Assembly (NCBI RefSeq): GCF_001639105.2
Contig: NZ_CP028905.1
Location: 1-64,000, forward strand
Reading direction: 5' to 3'
From: Azospirillum humicireducens
GTDB lineage: Bacteria > Pseudomonadota > Alphaproteobacteria > Azospirillales > Azospirillaceae
DNA length: 64,000 nucleotides
The notes beneath the pieces were generated by a model. It ran no database searches and was not told where the DNA came from. It worked only from the letters and a program-made list of their open reading frames with translations. This document shows, piece after piece, positions 8,803 to 17,349 of the stretch (position 1 is its first letter; each line of letters begins with the position of its first letter). The translations under genes were made by a program, and so were the position numbers.

Positions 8803-10256
8803 CAGCCCCTGAGCGCAGCCACCTGACGCAGGGCCTGTTCGGCGGCGGCGAACACGCTGTCCCAGTCGCCCGGCGTGGTCTGGCGGAACAGGCGCATCGA
8901 CGGGTACCAGGGGGTTGTGTCGCCCTTGTCGCAATAGACCCAGTAGGGCATGAACTGCAGCAGGTTCCACACCGGGCGGCCCAGCGAGCCGGCCAGATGC
9001 GCCACCGAGCTGTCGGTCATGATCACCAGATCGAGCCGCTCCAGCACCGCCGCGGTATCGGCGAAATCGTTGAAGTGCGGCCCCAGCGGCGTGATCAGGG
9101 TGGAGGTGCCGAGCGTCGCCAGCTCCGCCTCCGGCGGGCCCTTCTGGATGCTGTAGAGCCGCACCTTCGGCACGTCGAGGAAGCGCAGGAAGCGGCTGAG
9201 CGTGGTGGCGCGCCGCGCGTTGTCCTTGAAGGTGACGCGGCCGGACCAGATGATGCCGACCTTGATCGTGCCGTCGGGGCCGGGCACCAGCCTGGCTGCC
9301 TTCTCGCGCGCCTCATCCGGAACGGTCAGGCGGGTGGGCGGCGGCACCGTTTCCACGGTCGTGCCCAGCCGGTGCGGCAGGCTCATCAGCGGGCAATGGA
9401 CGTCGTAGGCCGGATAGGCGGTGCCGGCGTGCACGAAGCCGTCGATGCCCTCCAGCCCGGACAGCAGCCGCCGCAGCTCCGGGTGGCATTCCAGCAGGAC
9501 CCGGCCGCCGCGCGCCTTGACCAGCGGCACATAGCGCGCGGTCAGCAGCACGTCGCCGAAGCCCTGTTCGGTGGTCAGCAGGATGGTCTTGCCGTTCAGC
9601 GGCCCGCCGTCCCACATCGGCCCTTCGGCGATGCGGTTCTGATAGGCCGGCAGCGACAGGCGGGAGTCGTAATCGCGGAAACCCTCGGTGTAGCGGCCGA
9701 CCTGCAGCAGCGTCAGGGCGCGGTCCCACAGCAGGCCGGAGTCGCCGGGCCGCGCGCGCAGGGCGACGTCCAGGATCTCCAGCGCGCGTTCGAACCGGCA
9801 GCCGTGGCGCAGCGCCACCACCAGGTTGGACAGCAGGCTGGGATTGCCGCCCGACAGCACCACCGCATGTTCCTGCGCGGCGATGGCCTCGTCATAGCGC
9901 TCCACGTCGCCCAGGACGTTGCCGAGATTGGTCCAGGCGCCGACATGGCGCTGGTCGATCTCCAGAGCGCGCCGCTGGCAGGCGATCGCCGGCTCCGGCT
10001 TGCCGGCCTGCCGCAGCAGGGCGCCCAGCGCGCTCCACACGTTGGGGTCCTTCGGCTGCTGCTCCAGCATCCGTTCCAGCATGTCGATGCTGAGACCGTG
10101 GGAGCCCTGGGGCTGGGCGGGTGGCTGGGGCGCCGCCTTGGGAGCGGCCGCCGGGGCAGGCTCCGGGACGGACGATACCGGACGGGGCGAGGCCTGAAGG
10201 GGCGAGGCCGCCGCAGGGGACGGCGCCGGGGCGGCCTGGGTGATGTTTGCCTTCAT
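8802..10256 (-). CDS. TPR-containing glycosyltransferase (GT9/GT41-like C-terminal domain)
   Basis: 484 residues. A Pro/Ala-rich leader (1-55) is followed by TPR units of about 34 residues (roughly 60-200, e.g. PNVWSALGALLRQAGKPEPA and AWTNLGNVLGDVERYDEAI), then an ADP-heptose-transferase-like fold. Its conserved block TEQGFGDVLLTARYVPLV and the later VKVGIIWSGR and DLVIMTDSSVAHLAGSLG segments are shared with two other TPR proteins in this window (15525-17120 and 40565-42739). Such proteins are common near flagellin or surface-protein glycosylation genes in alphaproteobacteria. Donor sugar and acceptor cannot be read from the sequence. It faces scpB tail to tail and is the last gene of a minus-strand group. 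Confidence 0.8.
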   Translation of the reverse strand: MKANITQAAPAPSPAAASPLQASPRPVSSVPEPAPAAAPKAAPQPPAQPQGSHGLSIDMLERMLEQQPKDPNVWSALGALLRQAGKPEPAIACQRRALEIDQRHVGAWTNLGNVLGDVERYDEAIAAQEHAVVLSGGNPSLLSNLVVALRHGCRFERALEILDVALRARPGDSGLLWDRALTLLQVGRYTEGFRDYDSRLSLPAYQNRIAEGPMWDGGPLNGKTILLTTEQGFGDVLLTARYVPLVKARGGRVLLECHPELRRLLSGLEGIDGFVHAGTAYPAYDVHCPLMSLPHRLGTTVETVPPPTRLTVPDEAREKAARLVPGPDGTIKVGIIWSGRVTFKDNARRATTLSRFLRFLDVPKVRLYSIQKGPPEAELATLGTSTLITPLGPHFNDFADTAAVLERLDLVIMTDSSVAHLAGSLGRPVWNLLQFMPYWVYCDKGDTTPWYPSMRLFRQTTPGDWDSVFAAAEQALRQVAALRG

Positions 10257-10378
10257 CTCGTCGTCGCTGGTGGTCGGCAGTCGGTCTGGAGCGTGTGCAG
10301 GGCATAGACGGCTACTCCTGGAGAGTCAAACCGTCCCTTCGGCCACGCCTGTGTGCATTGTGTGTCGGGCCGCGAGCG

Positions 10379-10795
10379 TCAACGTCGCCGCAGGTCCTGC
10401 AGGTCGATGTCGTCGATCCGGAAGCCGGCCTGCCGCAGCGCCTTCAGCACGATCACCTTCTGGGCGGTGCCTTCGCGTGCGGCGGCCTGGCGCAGCTCCT
10501 CCACCAGATAGTCCGGCAGCATCGCCTGCCACGGCCGGGTCGGCGCAGGGCGGACGATGGTGGGGGCGGGGATGGGCGCCGGTGCCGGCTGGGGAGTGGG
10601 GGCTTGCGGATGAGAGGGAGCGGGCGTCGCGGGCGGTTCCGTCTCGGTCGGCAGGAAGCCCTTGCTCAATCCGTATTGGCGGATCGGATCGACATCGTCC
10701 GTCCCCAGCCCGCCGATCCCGATCCCGCCCAGCGGAGGGCGGGCCGGCTTGGCGGCAGGCTTCAGGGGAGGCTTGGCGGGGCTGTCGGTCGACAT
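10379..10795 (-). CDS. Ribbon-helix-helix-like protein, probable partner of the ParA-like ATPase
   Basis: 138 residues from ATG 10795, which has GGAG nine bases upstream; the open frame extends further upstream, but residues there look non-coding. The middle (about 45-85) is Pro-rich and probably disordered. The C-terminal ~45 residues (LPDYLVEELRQAAAREGTAQ then KVIVLKALRQAGFRIDDIDL) look like the basic strand-helix-helix domain of small plasmid partition or antitoxin DNA-binding proteins. A ParA-like gene lies 1.2 kb upstream on the same strand. The promoter region shares a 19-nt element with that of the ParA-like gene. By analogy with ParA/RHH partition pairs, this could be the centromere-binding partner and a repressor. 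This is inference from position and fold. Confidence 0.55.
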   Translation of the reverse strand: MSTDSPAKPPLKPAAKPARPPLGGIGIGGLGTDDVDPIRQYGLSKGFLPTETEPPATPAPSHPQAPTPQPAPAPIPAPTIVRPAPTRPWQAMLPDYLVEELRQAAAREGTAQKVIVLKALRQAGFRIDDIDLQDLRRR

Positions 10796-10854
10796 GGGCA
10801 CTCCGGTCAGGGCGGCACCGGCTTGGAGCCGGCGGGGTAAGCCATGAAGCAATA

Positions 10855-10873
10855 TCATGACTTGGTGTCCTGT
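10855..10873 (-). promoter_or_regulatory. Shared 19-nt element upstream of the RHH-like gene
   Basis: TCATGACTTGGTGTCCTGT lies about 60 bp upstream of the RHH-like start. The same sequence with one change (T for G at position 11) is at 12806-12824 upstream of the ParA-like gene. It is probably a common promoter or operator site, which would give the two genes joint control. Confidence 0.5.
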
Positions 10874-11323
10874 CTTCGCGCCATGTGGCGGGGCGGAGCG
10901 CATCGTGGCGGAAAGCCGGCCGGCGTGGCGCAGGAACCACAGGGGGGATGGCGGGCAATGTGATGGAGAGATGTCATGAAATAAGGGCATGAGATGATGC
11001 GCGCGGTCGGCGGGGCGGTCCGGTTGCGGGCAATCCGTATGGCTGGGTGTTCGATTGGATAAAGCCATGGCACTTTATCGAGAAAACAAATCATGAAATG
11101 AGATGGTGGGATGGTTGCCTGCTCTTGTGTGGCTGCTTCACCCTTGGGCCACGGGGGCTTTGCGTCGACGCTTGCCTGTCCGTCCATTTTGGCCGTCCGG
11201 CTCGAGGGGCATGGCGCGGAGACGGGTGTGCGGGGAAAAGCATTGCTTCCTCCCACCGGGGAGCATGGGCGCTAACATGCAGGACCATCCCCATATTCCG
11301 ACATGGCCGGCGCGCCCTTTGGG

Positions 11324-11408
11324 CGTCATCCCCGCGAAATCGGGGAGTCAGGTTTACCCATTGGGTCCGCTCGGGAACTACTGGATCCCCGCCTTCGCGG
11401 GGATGACG
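11324..11408. repeat. REP/MITE-like palindromic element
   Basis: The 85-bp element starts CGTCATCCCCGCGAA and ends with its exact complement TTCGCGGGGATGACG. This terminal sequence is a very common dispersed intergenic repeat in proteobacterial genomes. It has no coding content. Confidence 0.75.
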
Positions 11409-11485
11409 GTCGCTCAGGGATGGGGGCGGCAATCAAGCCTGTATGTCAGCGCCTCTGGAGGGGGCAGGAAATCATCTGAAATCAT

Positions 11486-11528
11486 CATGTCCTATTTTCA
11501 TGATTTATAAGCGTGAAAATAGGACATG
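11486..11528. repeat. 15-bp perfect inverted repeat with 13-nt spacer
   Basis: CATGTCCTATTTTCA (11486-11500) and TGAAAATAGGACATG (11514-11528) are exact complements around a 13-nt AT-rich spacer that includes a TCATGA. It is too AT-rich for a typical terminator and stands alone between genes. A protein-binding site such as a centromere or operator fits better. Confidence 0.55.
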
Positions 11529-11926
11529 CCAAATGGGTGCCCCCTGGTCAGTCAGGGCAATCGCATATGGGATTCGTAACCCTTGGAAGGGACGTCCTCA
11601 TCCCCGCGCGCCTCCCCCTCCTGGCCCAATTGGGAGAGGCGATGGCCGATAGCTTCCAGGCCGATGCCGAGGCTTTCGCGATCGGCACCCTCTTCCACCC
11701 CCCCCTCCTGTTCGACGGCGTTGTCCACCAGCCATCTCCGCGGCGCCTGCCGGATCCTTGCCAGCGTTTCACCATGGCCGCTCGGGGCTGACTGCACATG
11801 CAGGGCCAGCGGTCAGCAGGGGCTGTGCGGTCTGGCGCAGTTCTGCGTCGCCGGCAGCTCCCGTTTCCGTCAGGCAGTCGGCCGGGGCCAGGCGGGGAGT
11901 CTGGGGCGGTTTGACCGGATTTAATA

Positions 11927-11966
11927 TCATGAAATCATGATAAGGAATCTTGTTCAAAAATCATGA
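11927..11966. promoter_or_regulatory. TCATGA cluster downstream of the ParA-like gene
   Basis: TCATGA occurs at 11927, 11935 and 11961, the first two in a direct 8-bp spacing (ATCATGAAATCATGAT). In this GC-rich genome three copies in 40 bp are unlikely by chance. They match the spacing seen upstream of the same gene. Confidence 0.45.
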
Positions 11967-11992
11967 TTCCATGCCATGAAGCCCTGCCCGCC

Positions 11993-12670
11993 TCACCCCC
12001 GCGGGATCAGCGGGTTGGCCGGGGAGGCTTCCAGGAAGGCGACGAACTCGTCGGTCAGGGCGCGGACGTTCAGGTCGGCGTTGCTGTCCGGGTTGACCTC
12101 GCCCGGTCCGTGGCCGGTGTAGGTCATCTCCTTCAAGAGCGAGCGCTCGATCAGTTCGGTGCGGAAGGCCGGGACGCCATGCTCGTCCAGCAGACCGCGG
12201 GCATGGCGGTCGACGCGGGATTCGATGGCTGCCTGGGTGCGGACGATCACCACGCTGGAGGCGGGCGTGTGCTTCAGCACGCCGACGGAATCCGCCACCA
12301 CCTTGAAGGTGCGCACCGTCTCCTTCACGTCCATGAAGGACTGCTGGGTCGGGATCAGCACCCCGTCGCTGACCGAGAAGGCATAGAGCATGGTCAGGTT
12401 GCCGAAGCCGGCAAGGTCGATCAGCGTGTAGTCGAAGCTCGGCGCATTCTCCTGCACCGTCTGGCGGACGTTCGATTCCGTGATCTCGTCCAGCACCCGC
12501 ACGCCGGCATCGTTGCGGCGCCGCGCCCACTCGGCCAGATGCCGGTTGGGGTCGCAATCGAGCAGAAGCACGCTCGCCTTGCGCCGGCGCAGTTCGGAGG
12601 TGAGCGCCATGACCAGACTGGTCTTGCCGACGCCGCCCTTGGTGGAGGCGAAACTGATGATCCGAGCCAT
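11993..12670 (-). CDS. parA: ParA/MinD-family ATPase
   Basis: 225 residues. A deviant Walker A motif, KGGVGKT (residues 11-17), follows MARIISFAST, and LLLDCDPN (about 36-43) and DYTLIDLAGFG (about 80-90) supply the other nucleotide-binding segments. The length is that of the short ParA/ParF type without an N-terminal DNA-binding domain. Such ATPases place DNA or protein cargo using a partner that binds specific sites. The candidate partner is the RHH-like protein at 10379-10795, since both promoter regions carry the same element and both flanks have TCATGA repeats. It lies inside a surface-glycan cluster, so its cargo could be a replicon or a surface apparatus. A plasmid-partition origin is the simplest explanation. 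Confidence 0.85.
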   Translation of the reverse strand: MARIISFASTKGGVGKTSLVMALTSELRRRKASVLLLDCDPNRHLAEWARRRNDAGVRVLDEITESNVRQTVQENAPSFDYTLIDLAGFGNLTMLYAFSVSDGVLIPTQQSFMDVKETVRTFKVVADSVGVLKHTPASSVVIVRTQAAIESRVDRHARGLLDEHGVPAFRTELIERSLLKEMTYTGHGPGEVNPDSNADLNVRALTDEFVAFLEASPANPLIPRG

Positions 12671-12769
12671 GCGGTGGTTCCCGGTAGCAGGGGATGGAAA
12701 AAGCGCTGCCCCGAGCGGGAGCTTCGCGGATTTACACGCAAGAACAGGAAAGATGGAAGTGGTTTCACG

Positions 12770-12824
12770 TCATGAAGAAGAAGCATGAAATCATGATTCA
12801 TGAAGTCATGACTTGTTGTCCTGT
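12770..12824 (-). promoter_or_regulatory. TCATGA repeat array and shared element upstream of the ParA-like gene
   Basis: TCATGA occurs at 12770, 12791, 12798 and 12806, the last three at 7-8 bp spacing, running into the 19-nt element TCATGACTTGTTGTCCTGT (12806-12824). The core TTCATGAAGTCATGA (12797-12811) recurs in inverse orientation at 20370-20384. Regular heptad-like repeats are the type of site bound by RHH partition repressors. Confidence 0.55.
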
Positions 12825-12886
12825 TGCGCCCGCCACGCCCTGCCGGTGATGCCGCGGTCGCGGGCGGGTCGGGTTTCACCCCGGCT

Positions 12887-14275
12887 TCACCCCGGCTTCA
12901 CGTCGGCGGTGGTGCCGGCGCGGCGCTTCAGCCGGTGGACTGCATGCTGGCCGCCGCCGGTGGCGCGGACCGAATAGAAATAGGCGCTGTCGTCGGTCCA
13001 ATACCGGCCTTCGCCGTCGACCATCACCGTGCTGCTGTGGATGTCGGCCGGATAGATCGTCAGGCGCGGTGCCGCCTCCGCCGTGAAGCCGGCCAGATGC
13101 ACGGCGGCGAGGGCGGCCTGGTCGAGGAACCAGACCGGCAGGCCGCGGTCCAGGAAATGGCGGATGTAGCGCCGGGTGAGGTCGAGAAAACGCAGCGCCC
13201 CCGTGGTCGGCCGGATGTGCAGCACGTCGGCATAGAGCAGGCTCCAGATGTCCAGCCGCTTCAGCGCATGGCTCATCATGCCCAGATCCGACCGGGCGGA
13301 GGTCGCCAGCAGCGGGTTCAGGTCGCGGATCGCCAGCAGATCGACGTCCAGCATCAGCACCGGCCGCTGCCAGCGGATCAGCAGGTCGGGCAGCACCAGG
13401 AAACGGCTGCAGGCGTAATAGGTCTTGGCATTATCGCCCAGCGGCGACAGGTCGATGCTCTCGCGCAGGATGATGAAGCGGTCGGCGCCATGGGCCGCGG
13501 CCAGGGCGGCCACCGTCGCTTCTGCCTCGGCGTCGGGATTGACCAGATGCAGGGCGATGGCGCAATCCAGTCCGCTGTCCTCGGCGATGGACCGCACCAT
13601 GGTGGGCAGGAACTTGCGCGCATAGACGGCGTCGCAGCAGGCATAGACCACCAGGGGCCGGGCGGCGGCTCCGGCGCCCTCCTGGACGGTGGCGCGGATG
13701 CCGGTGGGCGGAGGTGCCGCGCGCAGGGACTGGAGGAAGGCGGGATCGGTGCGGGTGACGGCGTCGCGCCCGCCATGGCGCTCCGCCGCTTGCACGAACA
13801 GGGCGTCGGCCTCCTCCAGCCGGTGCTGCTCGGCGCACAGGCAGGCCAGCCTGCTCAGCGTGAAGGACAGCTCCGGATAGAGATCCAGCGCCCGGCGATA
13901 GGCCCGCTCGGCCCGCAGCGCCTGACCGTCGCGGCGCAGCGCGTTGCCCAGCGCCACCAGCCCGACGCAGTCCTCACGCCCCTGGAGGCGGGCGACATCG
14001 CCGGCCTCGCCCAGATGGGTCAGCAGCTGCCACAGGTTGGAGCGGCGGGTCGGATCCTGTGGCGTCAGCCGCCAGGCGGCGAGCGCATGGTCGGCCGCCG
14101 CCGCCATGTCGTGACCGACCAGAAGTCTGGCGAGCGCATCGTGCGCCGCCGGCGCCTGCGGACCGGTGGGAGCCCGCTCCAGCAGCCGGAGGCAGAGCGT
14201 CCTGGCGGTCTCGCGGTTCCCCGCCCGTTCGGCGTCGAGCGCGTCCTGAAGGGTGGTGTCGGGAGTTTGTGGCAT
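12887..14275 (-). CDS. TPR protein with a GT-A-type nucleotide-sugar transferase domain
   Basis: 462 residues. TPR-like helices occupy about 1-175 (e.g. CVGLVALGNALRRDGQALRA, then AERAYRRALDLYPELSF). From about 205 on the protein resembles a glycosyltransferase of the GT-A fold, with LVVYACCDAVYARKFLPTMV at the start of the domain and a DVD metal-binding motif (LMLDVDLLAI) near residue 308. No membrane segment is seen. The TPR part suggests it works on a protein acceptor or in a complex. It is the first gene on the minus strand upstream of the ParA-like gene but is separated from it by 216 bp carrying the TCATGA array, so it is probably transcribed independently. Substrate unknown. Confidence 0.7.
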   Translation of the reverse strand: MPQTPDTTLQDALDAERAGNRETARTLCLRLLERAPTGPQAPAAHDALARLLVGHDMAAAADHALAAWRLTPQDPTRRSNLWQLLTHLGEAGDVARLQGREDCVGLVALGNALRRDGQALRAERAYRRALDLYPELSFTLSRLACLCAEQHRLEEADALFVQAAERHGGRDAVTRTDPAFLQSLRAAPPPTGIRATVQEGAGAAARPLVVYACCDAVYARKFLPTMVRSIAEDSGLDCAIALHLVNPDAEAEATVAALAAAHGADRFIILRESIDLSPLGDNAKTYYACSRFLVLPDLLIRWQRPVLMLDVDLLAIRDLNPLLATSARSDLGMMSHALKRLDIWSLLYADVLHIRPTTGALRFLDLTRRYIRHFLDRGLPVWFLDQAALAAVHLAGFTAEAAPRLTIYPADIHSSTVMVDGEGRYWTDDSAYFYSVRATGGGQHAVHRLKRRAGTTADVKPG

Positions 14276-14720
14276 GGCGAGGACCGGTCGGCGAAAGGGA
14301 GAGGCGGCGCTTCATCCCATGGCATCCCCGCCGCTGGCAAGCGGAGCCGCCTGTCCTTCCCGGAGCGGCCCCCCCCCGAGTCGGGACCGATGGTCCCGCG
14401 GATCCCCGCTTTTGGGCGGGGGCGACGCCCGGAAGACGGGTGCGGGCACCGGCTTGCGGAAAATGCATGGCCGGCGAAGCGGAAACCTGGCCATTTCACA
14501 AGAACGCGCTTGAAAGAATGGGTAATTATCATCAACTGTTGCTATGGACCCGGGAAAGGGTTCCAGCCGAAACTGTGCCGCGCCGGTCCGTCCGGCGCGG
14601 CACTTTTATGATCAGCCATCCAGTCGCCGTCCTGCGCAAATCCTTGCCCATCCCGGCCGCGGAATGCGGTTGCGGGCGGATGTGGGTTCGGGCGGTCGCC
14701 AATCCGGGAAGCCAGTCGCC
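14276..14720. other. Divergent intergenic region with a small leader frame and hairpin
   Basis: 445 bp between a minus-strand TPR gene and a plus-strand FkbM gene. It holds a terminator-like hairpin at 14575-14603 followed by TTTTA. A short frame starts at ATG 14518 (MGNYHQLLLWTRERVPAE...) and ends at TGA 14724, overlapping the FkbM start as GTGA. No plus-strand gene upstream needs this terminator, so a small RNA or attenuated leader is possible. Confidence 0.4.
14575..14607 (+). terminator. Rho-independent-terminator-like hairpin in the FkbM leader
   Basis: GTGCCGCGCCGG and CCGGCGCGGCAC form a perfect 12-bp stem with a 5-nt loop (TCCGT), followed by TTTTA. It lies about 115 bp upstream of the FkbM start codon, reading on the plus strand. 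Confidence 0.65.
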
Positions 14721-15521
14721 GTGAGCATCGCCGACGGTCTCAAGATCGCATTCGACGTCCATCTCTCCGGCGACCTGGAACGGGCGGAGGAGTTCTACCG
14801 CGCCATCCTGCGCGTCAGTCCGGCGGACCCGATGGCAGTGACCCTGCTGGCGCTGATCCGGTCGCAACGGACGGCGCTCCGCCAGAGCAAGCACAAGACG
14901 CTGTCACTGCTGCGCGGGCGGGGGTTCCGGCCGGCCACGGTCATCGATGTCGGCGCCCAGACCGGCACCCCGCCGCTCTACGAGGTGTATCCCGACGCCC
15001 ACCATGTGCTGATCGAACCGGTGGTCGAGAATGAGCCGGCTCTGCAGGCGTTGTGCGGGCAACTGCGCAGCGCCGAATACCGCATCGCCGCCGTCGCCCG
15101 CCAGGGCGGCACGGTTCCGCTGGCGGTGTCCGACGACCGGCTCTATTCCTCCGTCGTTCCCGAGGGGACGGAGTCGTACAGCACCCTGCCCAACCGGCGC
15201 ACGGTGCCCGCCATCTCGCTGGACGGGCTGTGCGCCGAGCGCGGCTATGCCCGGCCGATGCTGGTGAAGATCGACGTCGACGGGCTGGAGCTGGAGGTTC
15301 TGGCCGGGGCGGCCAGCCTGATGCAGCCTGACGCCGTCTTCGTGATCGAGGCGACGGTCGCCGGCGGGGATGCCCGCCTGCTTCCCATCATCGATGCCAT
15401 GGCGCCTTACGGCTTCCAGGTCTGGGACATCGTCGATCCGCTTTACCGTCCCAATGACGAACGGATGTGGCAGGTCGATCTGGTGATGGTCCACCGCGAC
15501 GGACCCTACGCCGCCCTTTGA
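14721..15521 (+). CDS. FkbM family methyltransferase
   Basis: 266 residues from GTG 14721 (GGGAAG upstream). An earlier in-frame ATG at 14544 exists but the translation before 14721 looks non-coding. Residues 1-45 are a helical TPR-like unit (FDVHLSGDLERAEEFYRAIL). The SAM-binding motif VIDVGAQTGT is near residue 73, and the FkbM signature LVKIDVDGLELEVLAGA follows near 180. FkbM enzymes O-methylate sugars or similar hydroxyls, so this probably decorates a glycan made by the cluster. It converges with the next TPR-glycosyltransferase gene, with only 3 bp between stop codons. Confidence 0.85.
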   Translation: MSIADGLKIAFDVHLSGDLERAEEFYRAILRVSPADPMAVTLLALIRSQRTALRQSKHKTLSLLRGRGFRPATVIDVGAQTGTPPLYEVYPDAHHVLIEPVVENEPALQALCGQLRSAEYRIAAVARQGGTVPLAVSDDRLYSSVVPEGTESYSTLPNRRTVPAISLDGLCAERGYARPMLVKIDVDGLELEVLAGAASLMQPDAVFVIEATVAGGDARLLPIIDAMAPYGFQVWDIVDPLYRPNDERMWQVDLVMVHRDGPYAAL

Positions 15522-15524
15522 CCC

Positions 15525-17120
15525 TTATCCGGACATGCGGCTGCGGAGCGCGTGCTCCAGCCGGTCGATGGCGTCGTCCCAGGATCCGGGCCGGTCCTGG
15601 CGGAACAGGCGCATGGTCGGATACCAGGGGCTGTCCTGGCGGTCGAGCATCCAGCGCCAGTCGGGGGCGAAGGGCAGCAGCACCCAGACCGGAACGCCGA
15701 GCGCACCGGCGAGATGGGCGACGGAGGTGTCGACGCAGACGACGAGGTCGAGGCCGGCCATGATGGCGGCGGTGTCGGCGAAGTCCCTGATGTCGGGCGA
15801 CAGGTTCAGCAGCGGGAAGCCGCCTGGCGGGTTCGCCGCCTGCCCCTCGGTCGGTCCCTTCTGGATGGAGACCAGGCTGACGCCGGGAATGGCGGCCAGC
15901 CTGGCGAAAGGCTCCAGCCCGACGGAGCGGTTCCTGTCGTTGCCGTGGGTGGGCGATCCCGCCCAGACGATGCCGACCTTCAGCCCCGCCAGCCCCTTCA
16001 GACGGTCCGCCCAGCGCGCCGCCAGATCGGGCTCCGCCGTCAGGTAGGGAACGCGGGCCGGCACGGTCTCCAGCCGGGTGCCGAACAGCGCCGGCAGGCT
16101 CAGCACGGGGATCTGCACGTCGAAGTCGGGCAGCGGCCCGCCGGTCTCCACCGCGATGGTGCCGGGCAGGCGGCGCAGCAGCGGCAGCAATGCCCGCTGG
16201 CACTCCAGATAGACCGGCTGTCCGCCGGCCATTCCACCGGCTGCCCCACCAGTTGCCCCACCAGTTGCTTGGGCCAGCAGCGGCAGATAGCGGACGAACT
16301 GCAGCACGTCGCCGAAGCCCTGCTCCCAATAGACCAGCAGCCGCCGGCCCTTCAGCGGCGACCCGTCCCAGCGCGGCTGGACGAAGCTGCGCTGTGGCGA
16401 AGGCAGGCGGCCATGCTTCCAGCGCCATTCATAGCCCCGCCAGCCCTGGACGAAATCGCCCAGCAGCAGCCGGACCAGGGCTTCGTTCCAATGGGCGCCG
16501 GCGAAGTCCGGGTCCAGCCGGGTGGCCCGCCTGAAGGCCAGCAGAGCCTCCCAGAAGGCGCCTTTGTCCTTCACGGTGGAGCCCAGATTGCTGTAGGCCC
16601 CGGCATATTGCGGGTTCAGCGCGATGGTGCGTCGGAAACATACCGCCGCCTCGTCCAGCCGGTGGGTCATGCGCAGCATGGCGCCGTAATTGTTGGCGAT
16701 CTCGGCATCGCCGGGCGCCAGGGCCGCCGCGCGGGCGAAGGCGTCGCAGGCCTCGCCGGCGCGTTTCAGCCGCTCCAGCTGGATGCCCATCTCGTTGAGA
16801 ACGGCCGGCTGGTCGGGCTTCAGCCGGACCGAGGCGCGGTAGGCCCGCACCGCCTCGTCGAGCCGGCCGAGCCGGGTCAGCAGCGGCCCCAGGTTGTTCC
16901 AGCCATTCAGCGAATCCGGGGTCAGGCTCAGGGCGCGGCGGAACAGGGCCACCGCTTCCCGATCGTGGCCTGCGTCGGAGCGCAGCAGCCCCAGATTGTT
17001 GACGGCGGGGGCGAACCGGGGGTCGGCGGCGACGATTTCGCCATAGAGCCGGGCGGCTTCTTCGGCTTGGCCGTTCTGATGGAACCCAAGCGCCGTGGCG
17101 AAGGCTTGCTGGATGTTCAT
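15525..17120 (-). CDS. TPR-containing glycosyltransferase (GT9/GT41-like), paralogue of the gene at 40565
   Basis: 531 residues from ATG 17120 (MNIQQAFATALGFHQNGQAE). The frame extends 84 codons further upstream, but that part looks non-coding. About eight TPR units fill residues 1-270, followed by EWRWKHGRLPSPQR and WEQGFGDVLQFVRYLPLLAQ. The C-terminal GT domain contains VGIVWAGSPTHGNDRNRSVG and DLVVCVDTSVAHLAGALGVP. The last ~160 codons are almost identical at DNA level to 41030-41510 (7 differences in 481 bp), far closer than the rest of the two genes. Probably a soluble protein or surface glycosyltransferase; the sugar is unknown. Confidence 0.85.
   Translation of the reverse strand: MNIQQAFATALGFHQNGQAEEAARLYGEIVAADPRFAPAVNNLGLLRSDAGHDREAVALFRRALSLTPDSLNGWNNLGPLLTRLGRLDEAVRAYRASVRLKPDQPAVLNEMGIQLERLKRAGEACDAFARAAALAPGDAEIANNYGAMLRMTHRLDEAAVCFRRTIALNPQYAGAYSNLGSTVKDKGAFWEALLAFRRATRLDPDFAGAHWNEALVRLLLGDFVQGWRGYEWRWKHGRLPSPQRSFVQPRWDGSPLKGRRLLVYWEQGFGDVLQFVRYLPLLAQATGGATGGAAGGMAGGQPVYLECQRALLPLLRRLPGTIAVETGGPLPDFDVQIPVLSLPALFGTRLETVPARVPYLTAEPDLAARWADRLKGLAGLKVGIVWAGSPTHGNDRNRSVGLEPFARLAAIPGVSLVSIQKGPTEGQAANPPGGFPLLNLSPDIRDFADTAAIMAGLDLVVCVDTSVAHLAGALGVPVWVLLPFAPDWRWMLDRQDSPWYPTMRLFRQDRPGSWDDAIDRLEHALRSRMSG
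15576..16056 (-). repeat. 481-bp near-identical block, copy 1 (copy 2 at 41030-41510)
   Basis: By eye alignment the two blocks have equal length and differ at 7 positions. They encode the C-terminal catalytic part of two TPR-glycosyltransferases on the same strand. Similarity falls off abruptly at both ends, which is the pattern of gene conversion. Confidence 0.9.
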
Positions 17121-17349
17121 GAGGACCGCATCGCCCCGGTTGAGGACCTGGTTCCGGACAGCATCGGGAACCGACGCGATCAGTAGCAGAGATGCCCGGT
17201 GCTGCAAAGGACGGGCACCGGCCGGATGCAGGGGGGCGGCAAATGGGGCCGGCAGATGAAGCCGGCGGATGAAGCCGGTTGACCGCTTGCATCGCCGCCG
17301 CTCACCGCCCATCAATGGCGCTCGTCGAACGGGGAGCATGGCGGGCGGC

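Larger units (their letters stand above)
10796..11992. other. Long intergenic region with TCATGA motifs, REP element and inverted repeat
   Basis: About 1.2 kb between the RHH-like gene and the ParA-like gene, with no open frame I would support. It holds TCATGA motifs at 10855, 10974, 11091, 11498, 11927, 11935 and 11961, an 85-bp REP-like element and a 15-bp perfect inverted repeat, listed separately. A repeat-rich non-coding stretch between parA-like and DNA-binding genes is what a partition site looks like, but no function is shown. Confidence 0.55.

Noticed and set aside
11513..11791. Small open frames in the parA intergenic region
   Set aside because: Both strands are open with similar lengths, with no motif and no ribosome site; the region is repeat-rich.
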